A DNA stretch of 64,000 bases, taken from contig NC_066594.1 in the NCBI RefSeq assembly GCF_905475345.1, positions 3,594,001 through 3,658,000 on the forward strand, read 5' to 3'. Positions 27,701 to 41,314 of this stretch are shown here, one piece after another. The number at the start of each line of letters is the position of its first letter. Positions within the stretch are counted from its first letter, which is position 1. Made by a program: the position numbers and the translations under genes. The notes under the pieces are model-generated. The model did no database searches. It was given only the letters and a program-made list of their open reading frames with translations, and had not been told where the DNA came from. The stretch is from Vespula vulgaris. Taxonomy: Eukaryota; Arthropoda; Insecta; Hymenoptera; Vespidae.

Positions 27701-30700
27701 ACTGCCTAAATTACGGAAGCTTTTAATTTGTCTGTTTCGCTATTCGAAAAGAAAAAAAAAAATTGTAGAAATTATGAATGATTGCAAAAGGAAATTTATA
27801 AAAAATTTCCTGGAGCATGAATTCATTATGCTCTTTGATCTCCGTTCCACTTTCCGTTTATTTTATTTTTTCCAACATTTTACATACAAGTCGTAGAAAC
27901 ATTTACATATTTTTTCAAATTAAATTAAATAACTTTTTTCTACTAAATTTATGTGCTTTAAAATTGTGCATAAATTATTAAAAAATTAGTTTGAAAAAGT
28001 ATAATATAATTTAAAAGAAAATAAAATTTAATAATACTCATTTCAACGATTATTAAATGATTCATTGATATTTACTTTTTCATAAACGATTTTTTTTTTT
28101 TTTTCATTTTCCATTCCCCTTATGATCGTATCCCTGGAGCAATTAGAATTTCTATTGATAGACACAAACAAGTTTAAATTATCGCTCGATGCCGAGTACG
28201 AAATTTGACAGTCGATGGATAGCTGGTGCGATCACCGACGTGAGAATTGATCACGGTATTTAGCCAGAGAGATAGGTATCGACGTATATCAAATAAATAC
28301 CGATCGATTATAGTCAGACAAGACGAGAGTTGGCGAATCTTCCTATCTACGTTATTTCCACATTTTATATTCTCCGTTGTAATCTTTGACTTGTTTACGT
28401 CCCATTCGTCTGGATATCAAAACTTTTTTCTCCATTTATATCAATGATTTAAGCATGAGTTGACACTTGAACGACATCAAAATTTTCACGTCAAAATCAA
28501 ATGATAACTTTTCAATTCTCAACCAACCAATAAACTTTTATAAATCGAAAATATTCTCCGGAATACTTTCTATTTGCGTTCTATTTTTATGACTGACGTT
28601 CGTTCATTAAAAGGAAAAGGTAAAAGAAAGAAAACAAGAGCATAACTTGAAGCATAAACAGGAGTCTAGAAAAACAGATTATTTACTGGAACAAGATATT
28701 TTTGAAACGAAAATACCGCGAGGTTTAGTTGTTTCTTTCCGTTTAGTTGCTCTTCAAACTTTTATTTACACATCGTTAGCTGATTTGTCGATATTTTCAA
28801 CGAAGGTATCAAATAGACTTGCTATAAAATAAAACTATATTCTTTCAATATGTGAATTGTTAACTTTTACTTTGAAACAAATAAATGTATGTATCTAGAT
28901 CGCCGGTTAATAACAGCATATCGATCAATATGACGCTGATAGCTGAAAATTTCTTCTTTTTTTCAGAAATTCTATCTTATCGCGTAGAAAAATATATTAC
29001 TAATCTCATACGGATTTAAAATGCAACGATCCAAAGTCGACTAGATACATGTAATTTTCATTTTACATAGATACTGATTTATTAGTACTTGTAATCAATT
29101 CTAATTCATTAAATCGAGAATCATATTTGTCATCTAATTATTCTTTGATGTGCAGAAATTACGATCATATTTGTTGTATATGGTTGGGTAAATGACAAGC
29201 TAAATTTGATACATGCTGTAGATGTAAAATGTTAAACGTTGTCAATGTCGAAGAAGAACAAACAGGACGAGACGTCTCTTTACGCAATTTTCACGTTTCT
29301 TTTATATTTCATATAAAATCGTTATCGACAGTATGCACAATGGCACCTACTGTCAGTAGATATTACATGTCTTGTAGCGAGATGAGGTAGCCTATTGCTT
29401 GCGAATACGTTTGAGATTTTCTTTTACCTTTAATTCTGAAAAATAAAACCGCGTACTGTTGGTAAATCGATAAAAGTGCATGAAGCAATCATCCTTTTAT
29501 TTTTGATTTCTATTTAAAATGTCTTTTCCAATTTTCGAGATCGATCGGTCGAGCAAGATAAAAATATCTTCGCTTGTTCGAATTTATTTCTTATCAAAAA
29601 AAAAAAAAAAAAAAAAAAAAATCCAAGAAATGAATATATGTTATCTGTATTATATAGAATGCCGAAGAGTGATCGATTAGGATCAATTTGAAGTGCATGT
29701 GATCTCGCGTGAAGACATTTTGAGAACATACCATCATCAATTTTTCATACTCTTCTTCGATCACGGTTCCGTTGTAATAACGTTTGGTTGACTTCGTATC
29801 CGGGTAATAAAAGCCACGTTTGCAAACACATCGGTAACTTCCACGTCGAAAACCCAATCCAGGAATAGCGACACACTGAAATTTGACGATGCTACGATTG
29901 AAACTTTTTTCTTTTCTTTTATTTAATATAAATATATACATATATATGTATATATAGAATTTTCTTTGTTTTATTTAGTTATATATTCCAACCGCGTTAG
30001 AATAAAATAAATTCTGTTTGTTATATGAAATCGATTGGTGTACTTTGTACAGTTGAATTCGAATATTTACGATCGGAATTTACATAACGCTAAAAAATTC
30101 AAAAAAATTCTTGTTTGCGTAAATCCGTAGGTGTTACTCGTATTTCAACAAACATGGAAACTACTTCACGTTTTGTTAGAGTGCATGCCAATAACGATAA
30201 GTAACACAAAAGATAGAATACAAAATCTAAATAATAATAATAATAATAATAAAAAGAACATCCGAATAATTTCATACGAGGTAAACGTTGAATTTTTGTT
30301 TATTGGTTCGTAACAATTTTCAATCAAATTTTATTTTCAATCAATTTATTTTTTATCTTGCTAAAATATGAATTGTTTACGTATTAGCTTTTGATTTCGC
30401 ATATTTGTGAATGAGAAACAATTGTTGCCATTTAAAAGTATGAAAATTGTTAACAACGATTTTTTGAAATGAATATTAAAAAGCAATATTCGAGAAAATG
30501 CGTTAAAAATGATGAATGAAATTTGACGAACTACGTATGATATTGAAATCAATAATGCATTAATTTAAATATACAATTTACCTTCGTTGTACGTTTTTTA
30601 CACTTGTCACTGGCAGCGAATATATTGAGCTGATTAGATCCTGGTGGTAAAGGGCATTGATCTATGTCGACTCTTCGTAAATCGATATCAATTCCACTGG

Positions 30701-33329
30701 TACCTCTGGAAAAAAAGAAAGAGGACAAATAAAGGTTTATTCAATGAGTTAATTAGTCTAATTTGAATAAATTAGGTCGAACAATTAAATCGTCATATTT
30801 TCCATTTCCGAGAATAATTTTATATAAATAAATATTTACTGTTATTTTCGTCATTAATTTCTTCCTCTTTAGTATACACACACACACATACTTTTTATGA
30901 TTTTTTTTTTTTAACATTTGAGCCAGCTACAAGTTAAAAATTAAACTCGGACGAGATGGAAAAAAAATTTGTAAAACTCTTGAAGTGACTTTCTCGAGAA
31001 AATATAAATTTTCTTGATATGTACAAACAGGGATATCAAATTTACAATTTCAAATAAACTTCGTAAAGTTAGTTCATTCGAGTAGATCTTTCATTCGTGC
31101 GCGTGCACATAAGCCACATAGTGCCTAGCATACTGTTGGATTAAAAAGAAATTTAATTTATGCGGTACCACGTTACGTACGAAACTTTGATTAATTTTTT
31201 TTTTTTTAAATTGCTATCGATATCAATGTTCTCAAACAACATTGTAAATTTCAAGTCTTTTACCTTTTTTGAATGTAGATTAGGAAAAAAAATGATTAGA
31301 AAAGATGATTAAACAGCTAATAAGATCAACGATCAAATCAGTCCACAATTTTCTCATCTATCTATATTTTTTTACTGTTTATTTTTCCATGTCCATTATA
31401 ATACTAGCTTTAATTTATTAATTAATAACAGAAGATAGCCTACGATAAATTTTTTTCATCTCGACATCGTTCTATGCCAAAAGCATTATTTATTTATTTA
31501 CATGTACAATATGACGAGATGAAAAATATTCTATGCACAACTTGTACACACAATAGAAAATCAGAATACTCATGAGACGCTTTTAAATTTCCAACTTCAT
31601 CTTTTTCGTCATTCTCAATCTAACATCAACAGTAGTAATTTAAAAATTTTCTAAAAATCTGTCGAACAGTTCATTCATTATTTGACACGCTTCAAAATAT
31701 ATTTTCGAACACGTCAATCATGCACGTGGATAATAATGAGACAGAAGAATGTAATTTTCAGCATTTAATGTAAACATGAAGCATTCTTTTAGAAATACTT
31801 TACGCATTAATCATTGCTATTAGCACTATTTTTGTCAAGATAAATACATAAAGAAAAGCATTAGATGAGGTTTTATGTGAATCATTTTATAAAAACGTTT
31901 TAAATCAGGATGACAAATTTAAATAGATTCAAGCTTGCTTCAGATGCTGTTATATTCTACATGAAATGTCAATTCGTTCGAAATGCATAAATGCATTTTC
32001 AATGGAAAATGATCTACGTGTTTCAACCGGGCTTTCTTTCTTTTTCTATTTTTTCCCTCCTTTCTATCTTAGTTTCCGTATCAGATTTCTTTTCAAATGT
32101 CATATATATCAAAACCAAGCGAAATAAATTCCGCCGAGATATTTCATTCTTCTAATTCGTTTTGACGTGAAAAATTTTTTAACAGAATTCATAATGACAA
32201 ATTGCAATACGAGACTTGAACTGATCCCCGTCACATTTTTTTTCATTGTAACTTTATATGCTTCTATTAAAACGGTCTATATTTTTTTAACGATTGCAAA
32301 AATAAAATATCTTCGAGGTCATGTTTTTTTTAGAATGAAATTTGAGGTTTTCAACGATTCATATGATAGCTGGTATTGAACGGTTATTGAAGTAAGCGTA
32401 TGAAAAAGCATATCTGTAGAAATGGAAAATAAATGTGTTATCCGTTCGATTCTTTTTTTTATTGGTAGACATAAAAATTAGTCTTATAATGAAAATCAAC
32501 ATCGGGCTAAGGTCTGCTTGCGTCGTTGTCATCGGTCGAAAAAAAAAAGAAAAAAAGGGAAAAGAGACGATGGAGATCATTTTAAGGATTTTCCTTTTAT
32601 TGAATTTCTTTTTTCTATGTTGCGATCATTATTACCATGCTGTACTCGCGCCGATTTGGAACGAATCGAAATTTATCGCGTTTAATTTCTGCAAAAATAT
32701 CGTCGAAGGCCGTTCGTGGCGAGCCGCGAAAGAAAATCATTTTCCTTTCTTCTCCTTCTCCCTTATTCTATTCTCTTCTTTTCTCGACTCTTTTTTCTTT
32801 TTTTTTTCTCTTCCTACGGAGTCATCGGAAATGGCTGTTCTATACAACGATCCTCTTTTCACATGTTTCTCTCTCACAGTTAGATAGGTTTTACTTGCGA
32901 GGGAACAGTAAGAAAAACGGAACAAAAATAAAGAGAAAAAGACATATCTAAGAGCCACGGTTGCTCTGTCGAAGCTACATAAGAAGCTTACGTGCTTCCT
33001 TAGACATGATAAGTAAGCGAAAACAAAATATAAAGAAAGAAGAGAGAAAGAGAGAGCTGTAATCGCATCAGCGAAAAGCTATATGTGATGGCTTTAATCC
33101 CATTCACTGACTTTTAGCAAACGGAAATAGAGAAACTATGGAGCTATCGATTTTAACGAAAACTATAAGTTTGTTTGGAGCTTTCAACTATATATCGGGT
33201 TCTTATGAGTATTAGTTTCACGAGTATATGTATGTGTGTATGAAATATCCGGATAATCTCCCTTCAAAATGGAGAGACCTTCCACCTAACATATCCCAAC
33301 GTACCTATAACTTTGAGAGAGAAAAGGAA

Positions 33330-33361
<32 letters not shown>

Positions 33362-35699
33362 TTTCGAAAACATTAAGTTCAGAGAGGAATTCTTAATGTC
33401 TTGGACAAGCTTCAGTCACTCATTCTCTCCCCCTCCCTCTCTCTCCCATTAAAGGGTGTCTCACCATTAACATTTGAAGTTTAATGATTCGTCTCACGAT
33501 TGGCGGTTTGCCTGAACGATGTAAATTAACATATTTGATGTTTATTTCGACTCTATTCCCTTGGCTTCTGCCTCTTTCAACATCACCACCATTATTTACT
33601 CTCTATCTTTTTCTCTCCCTCCCTGCCTCCCTTCCTCTCTCTCTCTCCCCCCTCTCTCTATCGTTTATTCTCATTCCTCGTTCACCCTATCCTCTCGGTT
33701 TACCCTGCTCATCGCCGTTCGACGGTTTGCCCTCTATCGATTCTTGATTTGCGAGAATTACAGCATCGATCGTTGCCGTTCACACCTCCCGATAGCAAAT
33801 TTCCTTTAAACGGATATTGCATTTTTCTTATTGAGGGACATTGGTTCATTCTTTTATCGAGACGTCGCTCGCTTTATTTCCTCTTTTCTGAATTTCTCTC
33901 TCCCTCTCTCCTCTCTTTCTCTCTCTTTCTCTTGTCCCACCTTTGAATCATTTTTTTAGGTAGACACGTTTCAGAAAGGAAATTGTACTCGACTATCGCG
34001 GACGAATTCGAATTCAAATTCATTATCTGTCCGAAAAGAAATGCATTTTATTGGTAATGCAGTTATATAGTATATCAAATAATATTTTTTCAGTCTATCG
34101 AAACGTCGATCTTTAAATAGAGGCCGTTAAAATAATTCTGATTCTCGTGTGATATCGCTGTTAAATAAGAGTGAAGTTAGAGAGGGGTGATGGTCCAGTT
34201 TGGAAAACGTGCCACACCTCTGTATAGCGGCTTGTTTGGCCGTTCTCCAATTCGTGGATTCGACGTTCACGTAAATGTGCACGTTCGTCACACTCCAACG
34301 TGCTTCGTTCATTTCTAACAAATTAGAGAAACATCTTTTTGTTTTCTATTTTTTTCCTTTTTTTTTCATTTTTTCTTTTTTTATCATGATCGTTCTCACA
34401 CAGGCTGAGCTGCTAAATGGAATTTTCACGTTCGACTTTTTACATTCCCTTTTCGACTTTTTCTTTTTTTTTCGCTTTACTTTCCACTTTCTGTTTACCT
34501 TCATGGCAACAAATCGTTTCAACGTAAAATCTCATTTTGTCACTAAATTATTTTATTAATTCAATAAATTTGTTTGTAATCAAAATAATTGTTCATTTAT
34601 CGCAATAGATTTTACAAACTCGTGCTTAGATCACAGTTTCTTTAATAAATTGAAGTTTGCCATTTAATCGAAAAGATCTAATATCGCAGTTGATTCAAGA
34701 ATTGTTGATTGAAGTTGATTGAAGAAAATTCATGATTTATTATATATATATTTCATTTTAATTGGAATTATCTTATAACTTTTCTATCTTCTTTTCGCTT
34801 ACTAAAACAGTACCTAATGAAGATAAATTATGTTTCTTTGTCTGTCTGTCTGTTTTTGTCTCTTTGTTTCTAAAGGATAAATCTCGTGGTGGATGCTCAA
34901 AAGCCGTCATCGAAAATACATTTTCACGGTATACTTTCGTTGAGGGATGCGACATAATGTATCTGTCATTCCTCATGACCTTCGCAATCTCTCCCTGGAG
35001 AACGATAGAGACCTTTGGAGGTGGTACCGTTCCAAGATTAATCGAACTGCCGTTACCTCTCCGCGAATCTTTCGGAAAATTGATCGCACCAACATTTGCG
35101 CGTAATGCTTCTTTAAAGCGCAGAAAAGCACCGTTATTGGAACTACTTCTTGGTACGATTTTATAAGCAAACTTTTTTTCTTTCCTTCGACAATGGAATT
35201 CTCATAATTTAATATAAGTTAAATCAAGTAGAAATTCATATCGCTTATGAAAAGGCGAATGTTGGATTTTAATAATAATAATAATAAAAAAAAGAAGAAA
35301 AGAAAGAAGAAACGAAGGAGAGAAATGAAAATAAAGAAAATATTCAGAATCATGGAAAACTATTGTATATCTACTGTGTATAAATCATATTTCGCTTATT
35401 TAGTAGAACTCTCGTCTCTTTTTTTTTTTTTGGATAGGTAAAAATCGGACAATATTTTATCTCGATGATATTTTCTCTCCGACTTCTATCTTTTTCAACG
35501 TTGCATGATCGTTCTTTATTTCTCGATGAAACTAACGATTGAAAACTACAATTTATGAGAGAAGTTAAAAATGCTGAATCGTGTTGAAATTTTTGGCTGA
35601 GTTTTGGGAAAATGTCTTACTGGATATACAAAATATATAAGACGAATGAAGAAGTTATTGGCTTTATTTCAATAGAAAGAGGAATAGAAAGGAGAGAAG

Positions 35700-35769
<70 letters not shown>

Positions 35770-37084
35770 AAGGTGTATCCTTTTTGAGAGGATTTCGATC
35801 CTCGAGAGAATGGATTCTCAATAACGAGGCAAAGTTAATTGGATTAAATCGAAATAGGATTAATTTGACATAGGTAATTTACCGATGTTGTTGATGAGCA
35901 AAAGGATATATCAAGAAGATTTAGTAAGCGTTTGAGATCGTTAGTCATAATGGTAACGCGCTAAATCATCATACGTTATTCTAAGTTACCTTAATTGAGT
36001 TTCTTAAATTAAATAATTTATTCGTTCTTCCGTTAACATTTCTCTTGGTTTAAATGAAACTCACTCATTATTGTCAAAGTTAACAATACAGAACTTTACA
36101 CCGTTCGTATATCAATTAAATAACCTTTCACACATAGTTGGATAGTTTTATTGTTTAACTTTGATACATTCCGTCTATGAAATTTGATTATCTAAAACAA
36201 ATTTGAGAATCTTCTCTTGTTAACCGGATTATATTGACGATTTGTTAAAAAATTCACCGATAAAATTATCGATGGTTTTGGAAATAATTCTGAAATTACC
36301 GTTGAAACGTTATTTATTATATAGATCAAACATATTTCTGATATTTTACAAATAGTTATTATTATATTAGATAAATACTATTTTAATTGCTATCATTTCT
36401 CCTTCTTTGTTTGAAAGCGCATAATTTCAGGTTTCTCTCTATGCTTTCAAATCCGTTAATTTAATCTACTCAGTTATTTACGCTAAAATGCTTCAATTTC
36501 ATTTGAATCCGATCTAGGAATTGGAGTAGAATCATGATTAAATACATTAATTGGATTTTATATCGGTTGACCAAAGTTCATGCTTCAAAGGTAAGGCAAT
36601 TAAAGGATGATCTATTGTTTAATTTCACCGTATGTCGAGTTACCGTAAGGATTTTGCTGGACACGTAGTCCAATTAACGATATCAAGTTAAATCGCTTGC
36701 AAACTTTTGTTTCCTTGTTCATTAACTTCATGATTACTAAACAAGAAAAATTCGTGCTCGAAATTGTGACAATGCAAAATCATAGAATATAGAACTATGA
36801 AAAATGCAATACGAAATCTAATAGTGGAAGTATATACAAGTTATTTCACTAACATTTCTTAATCTTATTTCACGAGTAATAAATATTCGTTTATACGCAA
36901 AGCAATCAATTTTGCAAATATTTGTTAGGCAAATATTTTCAAAAACAAAACTTTTGCAATGAATTATTAAAGTTTTTTTCGTAACGAAATTTTTCAATTC
37001 AACGTGAGACTTTGAATACTATTGAATTACTGTTTTCATCTGCGGCAATTACTGTTTTCAGCGGCGACACTGCGAAAATAAATG

Positions 37085-37127
<43 letters not shown>

Positions 37128-40100
37128 AGATAATAGATCAAAGGAAAGAAAAGGTCAACGTGAAGAAGATAGAATGAAAAATTTCATTTGAGTGTATGTT
37201 GTCACATGAACTTCTCAACTACTTTGATCTCTTTAAAATAGGAAGAATATTAAAATCGCTATGGTATACTCTCTTTTATCTTTTTAACCTTCTTTATCAA
37301 ATATTATATTACATGGCATAGTGGTAAAAGTGATCAGAAATGATCTTTACTATATTATCGAAGGAAGAGAATTAACGAAGTCAATTATTCTGAACAGTAG
37401 AAAAAATACAAAGAAATGAATTTTCGTTGTTTTGCGTTCTACTTTATCTAAAAAAAAAAAAAAAAAAAAACAAATTTGTTTATGTGAATAAAAAGAAGAA
37501 CTGACCCTTTTTTTTCTCTCTCTCTCTCTGGTTTTACGTAAAGTTATTTCATTCTTTTTTTTTCTTTTTTTTATCTCTCCCTTCTTTTCTCGTCTTCGAC
37601 GAGGTAAAGTGCGTCATTGTACAATACGAGTAACAACAAGAGAATTCGAGAAAGCTCGTACCATATCGGTGCGATAAGAGAAACGAAATTGTCGATCGAA
37701 TACAAACGTGTACAAAAGATGGGACGCATCGACGAGAAAAGAAGAAAGAATAACGTGCTTTGTTCGCGACTAGTTTTCGTTTATTTCGAAAGCAATAAAA
37801 GCGAACAACGATTGCGACTGGTTATTTTTTTAAAAAGCTAGAGAGACAAAAAAGAAAAGTAAAGAAAAAAAGGTCTATAGCAAATCGACGAATAGCATGA
37901 CATCGACAAATATTCGCTCCAAGGTGGAATTTCACAGTGCAAATGTGCTTGCCCTCAGGGACACGTTAAAATATAGACTACACGTTACATTTTCAAAGGA
38001 ACGTGAGAAGTTCATTAACGTCGACGAAGCTCAATAGTATTTTTTTTCTTTCTTTGATATCTCTGTCCTCGAACACGCTATTTCGCACGGAATAGATTTG
38101 TATAATGTATAAGATATAACGTAGGAGGAATATTCGCGAATTGTATTCTAATCACTAATGCAATAAAAAGGTTAACGTATGAATTCCATTAAATTTCGAC
38201 ATCTCCATTTGAATATCGTACAAAATGGTGCATTTAAATAAGAACATTTGAATGCCAATTTACTTACAAAAATACAATAATATTTTTTATTGTTATTATT
38301 TTATATAGTTATTATCAGGAAGTGTATAATCCGATAAAAAAAATATTTCCTGAAAATCGCTCCCTATTATAAACGTATCCGGTTCATTGTTAAACGGTAC
38401 GAAATATATAGAAATTCTCATTCAAATTCTTCATTTTGCGGATTGGAAAAATTTGTTTATAAAACAAATACTCCAATTCCATAAAATGTAAACTAATAAA
38501 ATTAAAAAAAAAACAAATTCTCGAAATTTTACGAATTTATAATTACACGTACTAATATATTTCAAAACGAGAACAATCGTAGAACAAAAGGCAAATACAT
38601 AAATCCCCATTGGAATGTCATCACGCGAAATCTCATTATTTCATTTAAAATTTGCAGCTGCTCATCCTTTCACATTATATTCCACTGTAATATAACTTTC
38701 ATCTCCAGAGCAGTAAATTTGAGAAACTTCGTTTTATAAAGTGTCATTGTGAATTTTCAACTTCAGGTGGTGTCATTTAACTAATTTGTCGACGTTCGAT
38801 GATACATCATCATTGCTTTGCAAAATCGATAAAAGCGATAATTTCGAAATGATATTCGATAGGAGCGATACTTTCGAAACGTTATTCGATAGAAGCGATA
38901 ACTTTAACAAGCGGTTAACCCCAGGCGTATATCATCTGTTATAGAACTTGACGTATTTCAGTCTTTTATTTTCTTTTTTTTTAAATATCGCCGACATAAG
39001 TCAATTTGATTTGAATATTATAGAATTTTTACAGGTGTACGAAAATGAAAAATTTTTTCTCTAATCTTTTTTTTTTTTTTTAGAAGCAAAACAATCAAAT
39101 GCTAACGATTATTTGGAATTTAATTAACACCTAATATTCGTTCTCAAAAATACAAAAAAAAAGAGAGAGAGAGAGAATAAAAGAGAGATGTCAAAAAAAG
39201 AAGAAATAGAAAATCCAATGGCGTAAAACGGAATTGATTAAAAAGGTCCGAGAGCTATGAAATCGAGTTTTCCTTTCTTTTCATCTCACAAACGTCGCCA
39301 TATGCTAGATTGCGAGGACGTCTCTATTTCAAAGCGACGAGATTCGACGAGGTCGTTCTCGCGTCTTCAATCATTCGCAGGTGTGGCTCCCTCGAGGAAG
39401 ATCAGTAATTGCAAATCCGATAGAGCGCGACTCTACAGTCCCAATGTAAAATTCCACGAACGTCCAAACGGGTTTAAGGGTGAGAGGATAAAGAGCACTC
39501 GGGACGAACCTTTCGCGAGAATCTGCTGAAAACGTTGAAGCTTTCGATCCCGAAGGAACGAATCGTGATTTGAAAACCATTGCTAAAAGAAAAAGAAAGA
39601 AAAGATTGAACAAATAGTAGTTTTCTCGATTCAATCGATAGATTCACTTCATTTCACGAACGAATTTTTATCATTTTATCGATAACTTAAGAACTTTGCC
39701 AATTCTTTCTTTTATATATTTTATCCTTTCTTCGTAAGATTTATGAAAGGTTTTTGTGTGAAAAAATAATAGAAATTCTTTTTAATTAGATGCGCTGGAA
39801 AGGTGATTAGAAGGATTTAACGAGTAAAGGAGTTCAACAGGTGAGAGGACATTGGAAATCGTTCATTTTCTTCGGCAACAGATTTCTTTTTTATTGGCTG
39901 AGGGAAGTACGTTAATAATAATTTAATATTGCACGATAAACGATGTTTATGCCAAAATTTATACGTTGACGTATACTACTCTTAGTTTTCTTAAACTTTC
40001 TTTCAAGAACCATGCAGATTATTTGATCGTGAGAATTCTTTGGATTTTGGATGCACACCAAGAATAAAATATACATTGCTCGTCATTGTCCGAGTCTTAG

Positions 40101-41242
40101 ACGTTTCTAGTTGAGCTCTTAGCTTTCTAAAATGTATAAGGCAATAAACTCAGACTACTAGCTAAGATTAATATGGTTGTCCGAAGTCTACGCTTGAAAT
40201 ATTTCACCTCATTCATTTCATCTTTTCATTTCATCCGTGCTGTCAATTCGTATAAGAAACCACATGAAATTGTTTAAACATTTTAAATAAACTATCCGAA
40301 CACGTTTACAACAACCAATCAAGATATCATTCCCTTTTTGTACACTTTTCATTTGGAAACTCCTCCTACGCACTTTCTCTTTTCCTTTTCCTTTTCCTTT
40401 CCCTTTTCCTTTCCCTTTCCCTTTCCATTTCCCTTTCCCTTTTTTCCAAACTATTTCGATCATTTTGCTGAATAGTCAGTCGCAACATCCCAAGTCATAA
40501 AATTATATCTCAATGTGTTTGTTGTATTCATTAGTTAACTCGATTTATTATAGTAATCATAAGAATATAAGAATATGTTATATCATTATACTTTCTTTAT
40601 CATTATTCAGACAGTCAACCTTACTTCGTAATATACGAAAATTAGGTCTCCTTTAGATTAATTTTCATCCGAGGGCTTAGTGATTTTATTCTCGGAAACA
40701 ACTACATCGCCAGCGGAAGCATGTGTCTACAAATATAATCATGACGCTTAGAAAATCCGTGAAGATATGTATCAATAATATAAATGAATAAGATAATCAA
40801 GGATTAAATAGGCTGAATAAATTAAGATTAAAGAGATCGTAGCTTTTGGATTGACTTTTTTATTTTAACTTAATAAAAAGTGACTTAACAAGAAAAAAAA
40901 AATAAAGATTCCAAAGAAGAATAAAGGTTTATTGTCTGCCACGACTCGTCTGTTCATCGCTCATATCCATATTTTGTTAAACATCGTAATTTGCAATATT
41001 TTTAGAAATCTTAAATATCTAATTGTAAGACGATTTTTTTTGATAGATCAAAAATCATTAATCTCACGAAAGGTTTCAACGAACAAATGATCCTTCATAA
41101 ATTTTATTAGCGACAATATAGTTTAACAACTTAATCGACAAGAGAAATCGTGCTACGGATAGATTTACCTATGCCGGTCTTGTGGCTTACAGTTAACCCG
41201 TTGAAAAATCCATTTACAACACACTTTTATTTTTCCTCCTTT

Positions 41243-41314
<72 letters not shown>

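Noticed and set aside
32435..32951. Plus-strand ORF of 150 codons with a hydrophobic segment, and an overlapping 104-codon ORF
   Set aside because: The hydrophobic and Phe/Ser-rich parts come from T/C-rich low-complexity DNA; no splice or poly(A) context and no recognisable domain.
40218..40463. Gly-Lys-repeat ORF on the minus strand
   Set aside because: Direct translation of the TTTCCC-type pyrimidine tract.
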